Below the pieces are notes generated by a model. It had not been told where the DNA came from and did not search any database. It saw only the letters and a program-made list of their open reading frames with translations. This document shows, in pieces, positions 52,850-63,349 of a stretch of DNA of 64,000 bases. Every line of letters begins with the position of its first letter. Within the stretch, counting starts at the first letter, position 1. The translations under genes were made by a program, and so were the position numbers. This stretch comes from Caulobacter sp. SL161 (lineage in GTDB: Bacteria > Pseudomonadota > Alphaproteobacteria > Caulobacterales > Caulobacteraceae): assembly GCF_026672375.1 (NCBI RefSeq), contig NZ_JAPPRA010000001.1, forward strand, positions 3,882,279 to 3,946,278. The letters are read 5' to 3'.

Positions 52850-53965
52850 ATGACGACGATCAATCCGTATGCGTCGACCTATGCGCCAGGCCTCACCGCA
52901 GGCCAGACGGCGGCCCAGCGCGCCAGTCAGGCGGCGGCCCAGGCCAAGACCCGCGACCAGAGCGAGACGATCAACACCCCGGCGGTGAACGTCACCCTGT
53001 CGCCCGCCGCGCAAGCCGCGCTGAAGGCGCAAACCGACTCCCGCGCGATCGAGGCCGTGGTCGCCGAGGCCAAGACCCAGATCACGGCGCGGCTCAAGGC
53101 GGCGGGGGCGACCAGCGCCTTGAAGGAGGGAAACGCCACCATCGATCTGTCGGCCCTGGATCGCCGCACGCTGCACGCGGTGGCCAGCAACAAGGGCGAC
53201 CAGTTTCCGATCGACCAGCAGGTCGTCGCCGCGCTCGCTCTGAAGTCCCGGCAGGACGCCGTGCTTGCAGGTCCCGCCGCCCAGGCGCGGCTGACCGGCG
53301 ACTATGCGGGCCTCTATCAGGCGGCGCTGGATCACCTGGATACGGCGGGCCCCGAGGAGAAGAGCTCGGCCGCCTGGAGCCGCGAGCACGACGCGCTGAT
53401 CGAAGGGCGCAAACAGGCCCTCGCCCGCCCGGGCCTGGCGCCTGCGGGGATCGAGAACGACAGCGTCGCAGCCTATATGAAGGAGACCGGCAGCGCCGTC
53501 GCCGGCGCCAAGACCCGCGACTTCAGCAAGGTCGCCGGTGACGTCCGCGTGGCTCTGGACAAGCAGTATGAGCTGGCCTTCGCTCCTGAGGCGGCCAAGG
53601 ATCGTGACAGCGGCGAGATCGATTTCCGCCGCTTCGACGATCGCTCGCTGTCGGCCATCGCGCTCAACAAGGACGACCAGTTCTCGACCCACGAGATCGC
53701 GGAGGCCAAGACCGAGCTCCGCGCCCGCGACAGCGCCGCCATCAAGGCCAGCTACCAGTCCACCGCCGAGGAGGCGGGCGGCTTTGGCAAGGCGATGATC
53801 ACCCGCTATGCGGCCATGACTGTTGAGGAACGGCAAGCCGGCGGCTGGACGCCCGAGATCTACGCCCGGATGACCGATCTTCAGGCTTCACGCGAAAAAC
53901 TGGCGCAGATGTTCAACGCCGACGGCTCGCTCGCGAGCCCGCCCAGCCTGCTGGGCTGGCTGTAG
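52850..53965 (+). CDS. Protein of unknown function with an internal repeat (371 aa)
   Basis: The first 55 residues are alanine- and glutamine-rich with no signal peptide (MTTINPYASTYAPGLTAGQTA...). A motif occurs twice: IDLSALDRRTLHAVASNKGDQF near residue 103 and IDFRRFDDRSLSAIALNKDDQF near residue 260, each followed by a helix rich in A, K and R. I do not recognise a family. A minus-strand terminator for the next gene lies just beyond the stop. Confidence 0.72.
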   Translation: MTTINPYASTYAPGLTAGQTAAQRASQAAAQAKTRDQSETINTPAVNVTLSPAAQAALKAQTDSRAIEAVVAEAKTQITARLKAAGATSALKEGNATIDLSALDRRTLHAVASNKGDQFPIDQQVVAALALKSRQDAVLAGPAAQARLTGDYAGLYQAALDHLDTAGPEEKSSAAWSREHDALIEGRKQALARPGLAPAGIENDSVAAYMKETGSAVAGAKTRDFSKVAGDVRVALDKQYELAFAPEAAKDRDSGEIDFRRFDDRSLSAIALNKDDQFSTHEIAEAKTELRARDSAAIKASYQSTAEEAGGFGKAMITRYAAMTVEERQAGGWTPEIYARMTDLQASREKLAQMFNADGSLASPPSLLGWL

Positions 53966-53983
53966 CCTCCTCGCTCGCCGCGC

Positions 53984-54020
53984 AAGAAAACGGCGCGTCC
54001 TTTGGGGGAAGGACGCGCCG
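53984..54020 (-). terminator. Intrinsic terminator of the TonB-dependent receptor gene
   Basis: CGGCGCGTCC and GGACGCGCCG form a 10-bp stem around a 10-base loop; read leftward it is followed by TTTTCTTG. It lies 24 bases beyond the receptor stop. Confidence 0.8.
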
Positions 54021-54044
54021 CAAGTTCCCACACGCTCCGAGGAA

Positions 54045-57038
54045 CTAGAACTTCTTGCGCAGGCTCACCTTGTAAGTGCGGCCCAGCGGATCGCCGGTGA
54101 AGGGGTCGTAGCCCAGGTCGAGACGGGCGTAGGACGGATCCTTGTCGAAGAGGTTGGTGATCGCCAGGGTGGCCGTGGTGTCCCACGGCAGGAAGACGCG
54201 ATAGGCGAGGTTGGTCAGGACCTGCTTTTCGATCTTCTTGCCCGCGCTGATCGTGACGCCGGCGCCCGTGGTGTCCTTGTAGGCGTTGGCCGCAAACGGC
54301 GCGGTGCGCTGGTCGGTGTAGGAGCCGATATAGTGGATCGACAGGCGCAGGTTGTGCGGGCCTGAGTTCCATTCGGCATGCACGTCACCCTTCCACTTGG
54401 GGATCGGCACGACGGTGGTCTGGTAGTTGAGCAGCCCCACCGCGTCGAAGGCCTTCTCGACGGTGATGCCCTCCACCTGGGTGGCGCCGACCTCGTACTT
54501 CTGGATGTAGGTCGCCGAACCGCCCAGCGAGATGTCGCCGCCCATCACGTCCCGGAACCGGTAGTCGGCCGAGAAGTCGAAGCCGGCGTTCTTCACCGGC
54601 GCGCCGTTGATGTAGTTGGTGCGCAGGCGCGCGATGCTGGTCGTCGGCGTGGCGCACCCGCCGGTGAAGGTGAAGCGCGACACCAGGCCGGCATAGGCCG
54701 GATCGGCGCAGTTGTTGGCTCCCGCAGCGCCGTTCGGATACAGCGAGGCCACCATGCCCGCCACCGGCTCGGCGACGATCGGATCCTTGAAGTCGAAATA
54801 GAAGTAGTCGACGCTGGCCTTGAACCCGCCCGTATTGAACAGCAGACCGAAATTGTAGGTCTGGGCCTTTTCAGGTTTCAGGTTCGGATTGCCGTAGATG
54901 TCGACGGCGCGGAACACGCCGAGAATCCCCTGCAGCGAGGTCACCGAGGTGGTCGTGGTCAGCGGATCCGGCGGCCCCCGGAAGGTCGAACCGGCCGAAG
55001 CCCGCAGGGCCAGCCAAGGCATCGCCTGCCAGCGCAGCGAAACCTTCGGATTGAAGGTCGAGCCGACCGCGCCGCCATACTGTTCGAAGCGTGCAGCCAG
55101 CTGAGCCTGGAAGTCGTCCGTGATCGGCACCGACAGCTCGCCGAAGGCCGCCATGACATCGCTCTGATTGTCGGCTTCGTTGCCGACGCCCAGGAACATG
55201 AAGGGACCGTTGCGGACCGAGCCCGTGCAGGTGGTGACGCCGAAGTCCGGCGTGTTCACGCACGGATTGACCGCCGCGTTGCTGATGTCGTTGTAGTCGG
55301 CCGTGAAGTAGCTGCGGCGATACTGGACACCCGCAGCCCAGGCGACGTCGCCGCCCTGCAGCGTGATGTTGGTCTTACCGTTCAGCACCGCCTCACCGAC
55401 GAACAGGCGCGAGGCCTGCTTGGTCGAGAGCTTCTTGAAGAACCAGTCGATCAGGTCCTTGTTGTTGGCCAGGGCCGGATTGTAGCCGGCGTTGGCCTGG
55501 CCGGTGATCGCGTTGCCCGGAATCGCGCTGGCGAAGGGATTGAAATACATGCACTGGCCGACGCCCACCGTGCCCTGGACGCCCGGCAGCGACGGATTGC
55601 TGTCGCAGAGCGGACCGCCAAGACCCTGAAGCGCCAGGGCGAAGCGGTTGACCAGCGTGTCATAGCCGGTCCGGATGGCGATTTCCTGCGAGTAGGTCAG
55701 CGCCACGTCCCAGCCGATGCCGTTCTCGAACTCGCCCGACAGATCCGCCGACACCCGGAAGGCGTCGAATGACCGCGCCCCGATCGACGGGCCGTAGCCG
55801 AACTTGGGATTGCCACCGATACCGAAAGGCCGGTTGGCGACATTGAGCGCACCGAACGCGAAGATCGAACTGGGGACCGTGCTGACCGCGCCGGTCGCCA
55901 GGCTGGACAGTTGCACCGTCGGGTTCGCCGCCATGAAAGCGATCAGACCCGGGTTCGTGGCCGGCACGACGTACCGTCCCGGAATAGGCGAGGCTTCGGC
56001 GGTCGGCACCGCCAGCGCGGCGTAGGACGGCGAGGTGTTCCATTCCGGCACGTCGGTATGGGCGTACAGCACCTCGACGTGGAACTTGGTCGTCGCCGAC
56101 AGATCGGCGTTGGCCTCGGCATAGGCCTGAATGGCGTTGGACTTTTCGACCAGGTTGTCGAAGGGCGTGTAGTGCCAGTAGCAGACGGGCGTCAGGCCGC
56201 TGAAGCCGGCGAAGCCGCCCAGGCCGGCGCAAGCCGGATCGCGCATGCCGTTGGTGGTGCTGGCCAGCGGGATGAAGGTGGACGGGTTGCCCGCTGCGGA
56301 CCAGCCGGCTTCCGGATTGCTGAGATAGGATCGATTGGCCCAATCGCGCTCGGCGACCGACAGTTTTGAGCGATGCTGCCAGCCCAGGCTCGCCAGGACG
56401 TTGCCGTTCTCCCAGACCTTGCCCCAGGTGAAGTTCAGGCCGTAGTCGCCGTCGGAACCGTTGATGTGACGATAGTCGGCGCCGACCTCGAGCCCCTCGA
56501 AGCTCTTCTTGGTGATGAAGTTGACGACGCCGGCGATGGCGTCCGAGCCGTAGGTGGCGGCCGCGCCGTCCTTCAGCACCTCCAGGCGGCCGATGGCGGC
56601 GGCAGGAATGATGTTGGTGTCGACGATGCCCGCGCCCGCCTGGCCGAACGGGTTGATGGCCAGACGCCGACCGTTCAGCAGCACCAGGGTGCGCTGTGAG
56701 CCCAGGCCCCGCAGATTGACCGAGCCGGAGCCTTCGGAGCCCTGGGCGCGGCTGTCGAACTGGTTGGTGTCCCCGAGCACGCCGTTGGAGACCGACAGGG
56801 CCTTCAGCAGTTCGACGGTGGAAGGGGACCCTCGCTTTTGCAGCTCCTCGGCGCCGATGACCTCAACCGGCAGGGCGGCGTCCTCCGGCGTGCCCCTGAT
56901 GAAGGAGCCCGTGACCACGACTTCTTCGACCTGGGTCGACGCGTCCGGCTTCTGAGCCTCTTGGGCCTGAGCCGCGCCCGCCATCGCAAAGGCCAGCGCC
57001 AGGCATGACCCCCCGCGCAGGAAGCTGCTTCTGTTCAT
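54045..57038 (-). CDS. TonB-dependent outer membrane receptor
   Basis: A 997-residue receptor. The signal peptide (LRGGSCLALAFAMAGAAQAQ) is followed by the plug, opening QVEEVVVTGSFIRGT, with LRGLGSQRTLVLLNGRR and GSDAIAGVVNFITKKSF. The C-terminal barrel ends GRTYKVSLRKKF with the terminal Phe needed for outer membrane insertion. Receptors of this size take up siderophores, sugars or other large ligands; the ligand is unknown, and no ferric regulator or sugar operon is adjacent. A GGGAGGG site precedes ATG 57038. Confidence 0.93.
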   Translation of the reverse strand: MNRSSFLRGGSCLALAFAMAGAAQAQEAQKPDASTQVEEVVVTGSFIRGTPEDAALPVEVIGAEELQKRGSPSTVELLKALSVSNGVLGDTNQFDSRAQGSEGSGSVNLRGLGSQRTLVLLNGRRLAINPFGQAGAGIVDTNIIPAAAIGRLEVLKDGAAATYGSDAIAGVVNFITKKSFEGLEVGADYRHINGSDGDYGLNFTWGKVWENGNVLASLGWQHRSKLSVAERDWANRSYLSNPEAGWSAAGNPSTFIPLASTTNGMRDPACAGLGGFAGFSGLTPVCYWHYTPFDNLVEKSNAIQAYAEANADLSATTKFHVEVLYAHTDVPEWNTSPSYAALAVPTAEASPIPGRYVVPATNPGLIAFMAANPTVQLSSLATGAVSTVPSSIFAFGALNVANRPFGIGGNPKFGYGPSIGARSFDAFRVSADLSGEFENGIGWDVALTYSQEIAIRTGYDTLVNRFALALQGLGGPLCDSNPSLPGVQGTVGVGQCMYFNPFASAIPGNAITGQANAGYNPALANNKDLIDWFFKKLSTKQASRLFVGEAVLNGKTNITLQGGDVAWAAGVQYRRSYFTADYNDISNAAVNPCVNTPDFGVTTCTGSVRNGPFMFLGVGNEADNQSDVMAAFGELSVPITDDFQAQLAARFEQYGGAVGSTFNPKVSLRWQAMPWLALRASAGSTFRGPPDPLTTTTSVTSLQGILGVFRAVDIYGNPNLKPEKAQTYNFGLLFNTGGFKASVDYFYFDFKDPIVAEPVAGMVASLYPNGAAGANNCADPAYAGLVSRFTFTGGCATPTTSIARLRTNYINGAPVKNAGFDFSADYRFRDVMGGDISLGGSATYIQKYEVGATQVEGITVEKAFDAVGLLNYQTTVVPIPKWKGDVHAEWNSGPHNLRLSIHYIGSYTDQRTAPFAANAYKDTTGAGVTISAGKKIEKQVLTNLAYRVFLPWDTTATLAITNLFDKDPSYARLDLGYDPFTGDPLGRTYKVSLRKKF

Positions 57039-57564
57039 CCGTATTCCCTCCCTCGGTTCGTTCTTGATTGGCCGATCGTCTTTTCGCGGGGCCAAATCAC
57101 GTTCAGCTGGGCGGCGGCGTTCCTGACAGAGCTCGGGCGCGCGCCACCCCGCCGGCGCGGATGCAGCCACGCCGATGGGCAGGTCCTTTTTCGAAACCTT
57201 GAGATGCGCCGTATAGAGCCGACAAGCCTTGCTCCCCCCGGGGCCGGACGCTTGAAAAGCCACGCTACAGGCCCGCCAACTGCGACGAGCCAAGCCTTCG
57301 ACAAACGATGCCGAACACCTGTTTCGATGATGTGGTATGTTTTGCCGTCGCGTCAACCTTCGCCAGAAGAGACGGTTGCTCGCCGCGTCAATCGACCACA
57401 CTGCTGACAGGTATGGGATCAAGAGCGCTCAAGACTGCGTCCGGTCGGCGGATGGCTTCGTTAAACCTCTCGAACGGGGGTTTCCCTCCCGGGGCCAGCC
57501 CCCTAAGTGGGAGACCATTGGTCGCCTGGGCGCGCCGCGCGTCACAACAACTGGGTTGAAATTC
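57039..57564. other. Gene-free divergent promoter region
   Basis: These 526 bases separate the receptor (minus) and the efflux operon (plus), so both promoters must be here. I see no convincing reading frame, palindromic operator or riboswitch. Confidence 0.5.
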
Positions 57565-59067
57565 ATGCGTCTCGCCAAGACTGGCGCCCTATTGCGACCA
57601 GACCCGCCTGAAGGCTTGTCGCGCGCCGCTCCCATCATGACGCTCATGGTTCTCGGCCTGGGTCTGGCGGCCTGCACGACCCCGGCGCGCAAGGCGGAGG
57701 TCCAGCTGCCGAGCGCCTATGAGGCCCCGGCCGGCCCTGCCCTCGCGCCCCAGGCCCTGGATCAATGGTGGACGCAGTTCAACGACCCCGCCCTGAACGC
57801 GCTTGTCACCACGGCGCTGGCTCAGAGCCCTGATGCGCGGCTGGCGGCGGCGCGTCTTGAAGAAGCGCGCGCCATCCGCCAGGGCCAGATCCGCCAGATC
57901 TTCATTCCACAGACGCCGCTCGTCGGTTCGGCCCAACGCACCGACACCGACATCAACGAGCAGAGCGGCGTCGGCGCCTTCACCCAGGGCGGGGTCAGCA
58001 AGACCTACTCCGCCAATTTCGACGTCTCATGGGAGCTGGACCTGATCGGCCGCCGCCTCGCTGCGCTGCGGGTGGTGAAGAACGATATGGCCGCGGCGCG
58101 CTTCGCCTATGAGGGCGCGCGCGCGGCCCTGGCCGCCAATGTCGCCCAGTCCTATTTCGAGGCGCGGGGACTGGCGGTCCAGCTGGACGACGCCCGCGAA
58201 AGCGTGCGGATCTCCAGGTCGCTGGCCGATGTCGCTGCTGAGCGGGGCCGGCGTGGCCTGATCGCCACCTCCGAAGGCGAGCGCGCCGCCGCCGATCTTG
58301 CCCAGGCCGAAGCCCAGGCCGCGGCTTTGGAAGCGCAACTCCGCGCCGCGCGCCGCACGATTCTGATCCTGGTCGGCAAGGGCGTCGATCCGCTCGAAAC
58401 CCTGCCCGTCACAGCGTCGCTGGCTAAGCCGCCGCCGGTTCCCGCTGCAACGCCCGGCCAACTGCTGGCGCGACGCCCCGATGTGCGCGAGGCCGCCGCT
58501 CGCCTGGCCTCGGCCTCAGGCAATCTCAACATCAGCGAACTGGCGCTGTTCCCCACCCTGACGCTGACGCCGGGGGCCGGGATCTCCAAGGCCGTCACGC
58601 CCAGCTTCCTGGACGCCGGCGCGCAAACCTCGACGACCAGTTCGGCCTGGACGATCGGAGCCAATCTTTCGATCCCGGTTTTGAACATTCCCAAGCTGAT
58701 GACCGACATCAAGGCCAGCAACGCCCGGGTCGAACAGGCCGCGATCACCTACGAAAAGACGGTCCAGACCGCGTTCGGCGAAGCTGACAACGCCCTCGTC
58801 CAACTGGCCGCAGACGAGCGGCGCGTGGCGCTGTTGACGGCGGGCGAACGCCGCGCCGCGGTGGCCTATGAAGCAAGCCGCAAGAGCTTTGCGGCCGGGC
58901 TCACCGACCTGACGACGGCCCTGCAGGCCGAACAGGCCTGGCGCGCCGTTCGCTCGGCCTCAACGGCCGCTCAGACCCAGGCGCTGCAGCGCGCCGTGCA
59001 AACCTACAAGGCTCTCGGCGGCGGTTGGTCGCCCGAGGCCGTCCCGACCAAGGCTTCCGCGCAATGA
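57565..59067 (+). CDS. RND efflux outer membrane lipoprotein, NodT family
   Basis: A 500-residue TolC-like channel protein. The lipobox LGLAAC near residues 32-37 gives a lipidated N-terminal Cys. Two OEP repeats follow, with QWWTQFNDPALNALVTTAL, SWELDLIGRRLAAL, LLARRPDVREAAARLASA and LGGGW near the end, the normal order for NodT. The signal part is long, and an alternative start (ATG 57637) would give a more typical length. First gene of the three-gene efflux operon, coupled to the adaptor by a 4-base overlap. Confidence 0.92.
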   Translation: MRLAKTGALLRPDPPEGLSRAAPIMTLMVLGLGLAACTTPARKAEVQLPSAYEAPAGPALAPQALDQWWTQFNDPALNALVTTALAQSPDARLAAARLEEARAIRQGQIRQIFIPQTPLVGSAQRTDTDINEQSGVGAFTQGGVSKTYSANFDVSWELDLIGRRLAALRVVKNDMAAARFAYEGARAALAANVAQSYFEARGLAVQLDDARESVRISRSLADVAAERGRRGLIATSEGERAAADLAQAEAQAAALEAQLRAARRTILILVGKGVDPLETLPVTASLAKPPPVPAATPGQLLARRPDVREAAARLASASGNLNISELALFPTLTLTPGAGISKAVTPSFLDAGAQTSTTSSAWTIGANLSIPVLNIPKLMTDIKASNARVEQAAITYEKTVQTAFGEADNALVQLAADERRVALLTAGERRAAVAYEASRKSFAAGLTDLTTALQAEQAWRAVRSASTAAQTQALQRAVQTYKALGGGWSPEAVPTKASAQ

Positions 59068-60134
59068 GACCCGCTCCGATGACGACCCGCTATCTGATCG
59101 CCACCGCCCTGGTCTGCGCCGGCGTAGGCCTGACCGCCTGTGGCGACAAGAAGGACGCGCCCGAAGCCGCGAAGCCCGCCGGCGCAGAGCAGGCGCGCGC
59201 CGTCTCGATCACTCGCGTCGAGACGCGGGCGCTCGGCGGCGGCTTCAAGGCTTCCGGGCAATTGATCCCGCGCGAGGAAGCCGCCGTGGGCTCGGAGCTG
59301 TCCGGCTATCGCGTCGCCCGTGTTTTCGTCGAGGAAGGCGCCTGGGTGAAGGCCGGCCAGCCCTTGGCGCAACTGGACAACACCCTGCTGCGCGCTCAGA
59401 TCGCCCAGCAGGCCGCCGTCGCCGCCCAGGCCGAAGCCGAAGCCCAGCGCGTCACCGGCCTCGCCGGACAGGGGATGCTCTCCCAGGAGCAGATCGAGAG
59501 CCGCCGCTACGCCGCCAAGGCCCAGGCCGCCGCGCTCGCGGAACTGCAGACCCGCGACCGCCGCATGACCATCACCGCCCCGGTCTCGGGCCGGGTGCTG
59601 GAACGCACCGTGCGGCCCGGCGACGTGGCCGGCGGAACGACGCCCTGGTTCCGCATCGCCCGCGACGGCCTGGTCGAGCTGAACGCCGAGGTCAACGAAG
59701 CCGACCTGTCCAGCGTCCGTATCGGCCAGCCGGTGCGGGTCAGCGTCCCTGGCGGCGCGACCGTGTCGGGCGAGGTCCGTATCGTCAGCCCGCTGATCGA
59801 CACCACCACGCGCCTGGGTCGCGTGCGCGTGCGTCTGCCGCTGAACGAGGCCTTGCGGTCCGGCGGCGTGGCCTCAGCCGAGTTCGCCGCCTCGGGCGCC
59901 CAGGTCCCCGCCGTGCCCGAGGCCGCTCTGCGCCTCGACGCCGAAGGGGCTTCGCTGATGGCGGTCGACGACCAGAACCGCGCCCGCCAGATCCCGGTCA
60001 AGACCGGCCTGCGCGCCGGTGGCTGGGTGCAGTTGATCGACGGCCCGGCCGTGGGCACGCGCGTACTGCTGGGCGGCTCGGCCTTCACCCTGGACGGCGA
60101 CAAGGTCAAGCCGCTCGAAAAGGCGGCCCGCTAA
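59064..60134 (+). CDS. RND efflux periplasmic adaptor lipoprotein (HlyD family)
   Basis: A 356-residue membrane-fusion protein. The lipobox VGLTAC is near residues 21-26. The lipoyl halves are visible as SELSGYRVARVFVEEGAWVKAGQPLAQLD and ITAPVSGRVLERTVRPGDVA, separated by a short helical hairpin (AQAEAEAQRVTGLAGQGMLSQEQIESRRYAAKAQ). It bridges the inner membrane pump and the outer channel. It overlaps the NodT stop by 4 bases and the pump start by 1. Confidence 0.93.
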   Translation: MRPAPMTTRYLIATALVCAGVGLTACGDKKDAPEAAKPAGAEQARAVSITRVETRALGGGFKASGQLIPREEAAVGSELSGYRVARVFVEEGAWVKAGQPLAQLDNTLLRAQIAQQAAVAAQAEAEAQRVTGLAGQGMLSQEQIESRRYAAKAQAAALAELQTRDRRMTITAPVSGRVLERTVRPGDVAGGTTPWFRIARDGLVELNAEVNEADLSSVRIGQPVRVSVPGGATVSGEVRIVSPLIDTTTRLGRVRVRLPLNEALRSGGVASAEFAASGAQVPAVPEAALRLDAEGASLMAVDDQNRARQIPVKTGLRAGGWVQLIDGPAVGTRVLLGGSAFTLDGDKVKPLEKAAR

Positions 60135-63100
60135 TGGCCCAGCTTCGCGTCTCCGCCTGGGCGATCCGGAACCCGATCCCGGTCGCCGTGCTGTTCATCG
60201 CCCTGATGCTGGGCGGGATCGCCAGCTATTTCATGCTGCCGATCAAGCAGTTCCCCAACGTCTCGTTCCCGATGGTGGTTGTCACCGTCACCCAGAGCGG
60301 CGCGGCCGCCGGCGAGATGGAGACCCAGATCACCCGTCCGATCGAGGACGCGGTCGCCGGCCTGTCCAACGTCAAGAGCATCCGCTCGACCGTGGTCCAG
60401 GGGGCCTCGACCACCCAGGTCGAGTTCGAGATGGGCATGGACCTGCAGAAGGCCGTCGACGACGTCCGTTCCAAGGTTGACCAGACCCGCACCGAGATGC
60501 CGCGCGAGATCGACGAGCCGATCGTGCAGCGGGTCGAGATGGACTCCCTGCCGATCAGCACCTACGCGGTCCTGGCCCCGGAAATGTCGATGACGGAGTT
60601 GTCCTGGTTCGTGGACGACACCGTCACCCGGGCGCTGCAGGGTGAAAAGGGCGTGGCCCAGGTGACCCGCGTCGGCGGCGTGGATCGCGAGATCAACATC
60701 GTGATCGACCCCGAGCGCATGGCCGCTGCGGGCGTCACAGCGCCCCAACTCAACAACGCCATCGCCCAGTTCAGCCAGGACGTCCCCGGCGGGCGCGCGA
60801 TCGTCGGCCAGAGGGAGCAGACCGTTCGCGTGCTGGCCGCCGCTCGCAAGGCCGAGGACCTGCGCGCCCTGACCATTCCGGTCGGCGGCGGGCGCTATGT
60901 GAAGCTGACCGACGTGGCCCAGGTGGGCGACGGCGCCGGCGAGCCCCGCTCGTTCGCGCGCCTCGACGGCCGCCCGGTGGTGGCCTTCCAGGTCAGCAAG
61001 ACCAAGGACTCCAGCGACGTCCAGGTCGAGGACCGCGTCAAGGCGGCGATCAAGCGGCTGGAGGCGGTCCATCCGGGCGTGACCTTCACCCCGATCTATT
61101 CGGTGGTCGACGACACCCGCGCCAGCTTCAACGCCACGGTCAGCACCCTGGTCGAGGGCATGATCCTGGCCGCCCTGGTGGTGCTGCTGTTCCTGCGCGA
61201 ATGGCGCGCGACCCTGATCACCGCCATCGCCATGCCGATGTCGCTGGTGCCCACCTTCATCTTCATGGTGATCATGGGCTTCTCACTGAACGTCGTGACC
61301 CTGCTGGGCCTGACGCTGGTGATCGGCATTCTCGTGGACGACGCCATCGTCGAGATCGAGAATATCGAAAAGCGCATCGCGACCGGCCAGAGGCCCTATG
61401 AGGCGTCTATCGAAGGGGCGGACTCGATCGGCCTGGCCGTCGTGGCCACCACCTTCACCATCGTGGCGGTTTTCGCGCCGGTGGCCTTCATGCCCGGCAT
61501 CCCCGGCCAGTTCTTCCGCGAGTTCGGCCTGACGGTCGCCGTGGCGGTGCTGTTCTCGCTGGTGGTGGCGCGCCTTCTGACGCCGCTGCTGGCCGCCTAC
61601 TTCCTCAAGCCCGTGGCCCACGCTCGACCGCGCAAGCCGTTCACTGGCGCCTATCGAAAGGCGCTGGACTGGGCGCTGGACCACCGGATCGTCAGCTGCA
61701 TCATCGGCGTGGCGATCTTCATCGGTTCGCTGATGCTGGCCGCCGGCCTGCCCGCCGGCTTCCAGCCGCCGGCCAACTACAACTACTACTACATGAAGGT
61801 GCAGGGCCCCCCTGGCGCCACGGCCGCCGACATGGACCGCGCGGTGAAGGAAATCACCAAGCTGTTCGGGGCCCGTCCCGAAACCGCCCACGTCTTCGCC
61901 CAGATCGGCTCACAGGTCACGGGCATGGGTCCCGGCGGCGGCGGCGGCGGATCGGATCTTCGCGACGGCACCATCACCGTGGTTCTGCACGACAAGCGCG
62001 ACCTGCGGGTCACCGAAATCCGCGCCCTGATGCGCGACAAGTTGCTGGACCTGCCCGATGTGCGCGTGACCCTGCTCAGCGACGACGGTGTCGCCGAGGT
62101 GCAGACCATCCTCACCAGCGACGACGGCGAGGCCCTGGAACGCGCGGCCCTGGCGCTGGAACGCCAGATGCGGGGCGTGCCCAGCATCGCCGACCCGCGT
62201 CCCGCCACCCCGCCCAGCGGTCCGGAGATCGTCATCCGCCCCCTGCCCGCCGAGGCCGCACGCCTTGGAGTCTCGACGGCCGACATCGCGGCGGTGGCGC
62301 GCGTGGCCACGGTCGGCGACATCGACGCCAATGTCGCGAAGCTGACCGATGGCGAGCGCCGCCTGCCGATCCGCGTCCGCTTGGCCGATGACGCCCGCGC
62401 CGACCTCGACCAGATCAAAGCCTTACGCGTACCGACGGCCTCAGGCGGCTTCACCCGGCTGGACACGGTGGCCGAGGTCGCCTTCCAGGCGGGCCCCGCC
62501 AAGATCGAGCGCTACGCCCGCAAACGCCAGCTGACCGTCGAGGCCGACCTCGCCCCAGGCGTGGTGCTGGGCACGGCCAACCAGGACATCGACGCCCTGC
62601 CGATCATGAAGAACCCGCCGCCCGGCGTGGCCAAGGCGACCGGCGGCACCGAGGAGGCCATGGGCGAGCTGTTCGGCGGCTTCGCCATCGCCCTGGGCTC
62701 GGCCGTCTTCCTGGTGTTCGGAGTCATGGCCTTGCTGTTCGGCAGCTTCTTCAAGCCGATCACCATCATGTCGGCCCTGCCGCTGGCGATCGGCGGGGCG
62801 TTCATCGGCCTGCTGGCCTTTGGCATGAGCCTGTCGATCCCATCGATGATCGGCTTCCTGATGCTGATGGGCCTGGCGGCCAAGAACTCGATCCTGCTGG
62901 TCGAGTACGCGATCGAGGAGGAGCGTCGGGGCGTGCCCCAGCGCGAGGCCATCATCGACGCCTGCCGCGAGCGGGCGCGCCCGATCGTGATGACCACCCT
63001 GGCGATGATGGCCGGCATGGCGCCGACCGCGTTGGGGATCGGCACGGGCGCGGAGTTCCGCCAGCCGATGGCCGTGGCGGTGATCGGCGGCCTGATCACC

Positions 63101-63232
63101 TCAACGGTGCTGTCGCTGGTGCTGGTGCCGGTCGTCTACGAGATCGTCGATGACTTCGAGATGTGGCTGAAGCCCAAGCTGGCGCGGATCATCACGCCGC
63201 GCGAGGCGCCAGATCGGGTTTCCACGGTCTGA
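60134..63232 (+). CDS. RND efflux pump, inner membrane permease (HAE1/AcrB family)
   Basis: A 1032-residue proton-driven pump with twelve membrane spans and two large periplasmic loops. It starts [20 protein letters not shown], and the proton-relay pair Asp402-Asp403 lies in [17 protein letters not shown] (TM4). The C-terminal half contains [16 protein letters not shown], with the conserved lysine of TM10. Exports drugs, solvents or metabolites together with the two preceding genes; substrates cannot be deduced. Tandem hairpins follow the stop. Confidence 0.95.
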   Translation: MAQLRVSAWAIRNPIPVAVLFIALMLGGIASYFMLPIKQFPNVSFPMVVVTVTQSGAAAGEMETQITRPIEDAVAGLSNVKSIRSTVVQGASTTQVEFEMGMDLQKAVDDVRSKVDQTRTEMPREIDEPIVQRVEMDSLPISTYAVLAPEMSMTELSWFVDDTVTRALQGEKGVAQVTRVGGVDREINIVIDPERMAAAGVTAPQLNNAIAQFSQDVPGGRAIVGQREQTVRVLAAARKAEDLRALTIPVGGGRYVKLTDVAQVGDGAGEPRSFARLDGRPVVAFQVSKTKDSSDVQVEDRVKAAIKRLEAVHPGVTFTPIYSVVDDTRASFNATVSTLVEGMILAALVVLLFLREWRATLITAIAMPMSLVPTFIFMVIMGFSLNVVTLLGLTLVIGILVDDAIVEIENIEKRIATGQRPYEASIEGADSIGLAVVATTFTIVAVFAPVAFMPGIPGQFFREFGLTVAVAVLFSLVVARLLTPLLAAYFLKPVAHARPRKPFTGAYRKALDWALDHRIVSCIIGVAIFIGSLMLAAGLPAGFQPPANYNYYYMKVQGPPGATAADMDRAVKEITKLFGARPETAHVFAQIGSQVTGMGPGGGGGGSDLRDGTITVVLHDKRDLRVTEIRALMRDKLLDLPDVRVTLLSDDGVAEVQTILTSDDGEALERAALALERQMRGVPSIADPRPATPPSGPEIVIRPLPAEAARLGVSTADIAAVARVATVGDIDANVAKLTDGERRLPIRVRLADDARADLDQIKALRVPTASGGFTRLDTVAEVAFQAGPAKIERYARKRQLTVEADLAPGVVLGTANQDIDALPIMKNPPPGVAKATGGTEEAMGELFGGFAIALGSAVFLVFGVMALLFGSFFKPITIMSALPLAIGGAFIGLLAFGMSLSIPSMIGFLMLMGLAAKNSILLVEYAIEEERRGVPQREAIIDACRERARPIVMTTLAMMAGMAPTALGIGTGAEFRQPMAVAVIGGLITSTVLSLVLVPVVYEIVDDFEMWLKPKLARIITPREAPDRVSTV

Positions 63233-63279
63233 CGACGGCTTGAGCGTCCAAGCCCCGTCAGACCTTGCGCCCTCTTCGT

Positions 63280-63331
63280 CCCATCCCGACTGTCGTCGGG
63301 ATGGGGCCCACTCCCTCCCTCTGGGAGTGGG
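63280..63331. terminator. Tandem hairpins between convergent genes, bidirectional terminator
   Basis: Hairpin 1: CCCATCCCGAC/GTCGGGATGGG (63280-63305, 11 bp, 4-base loop). Hairpin 2: CCCACTCCC/GGGAGTGGG (63307-63331, 9 bp, 7-base loop). They lie between the pump gene (+) and the YdeI-like gene (-). There is no strong T-tract, so they may stop transcripts mainly by stem strength or act as 3' stabilisers. Confidence 0.65.
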
Positions 63332-63349
63332 ATTCTGTTGAGAGAGGCC

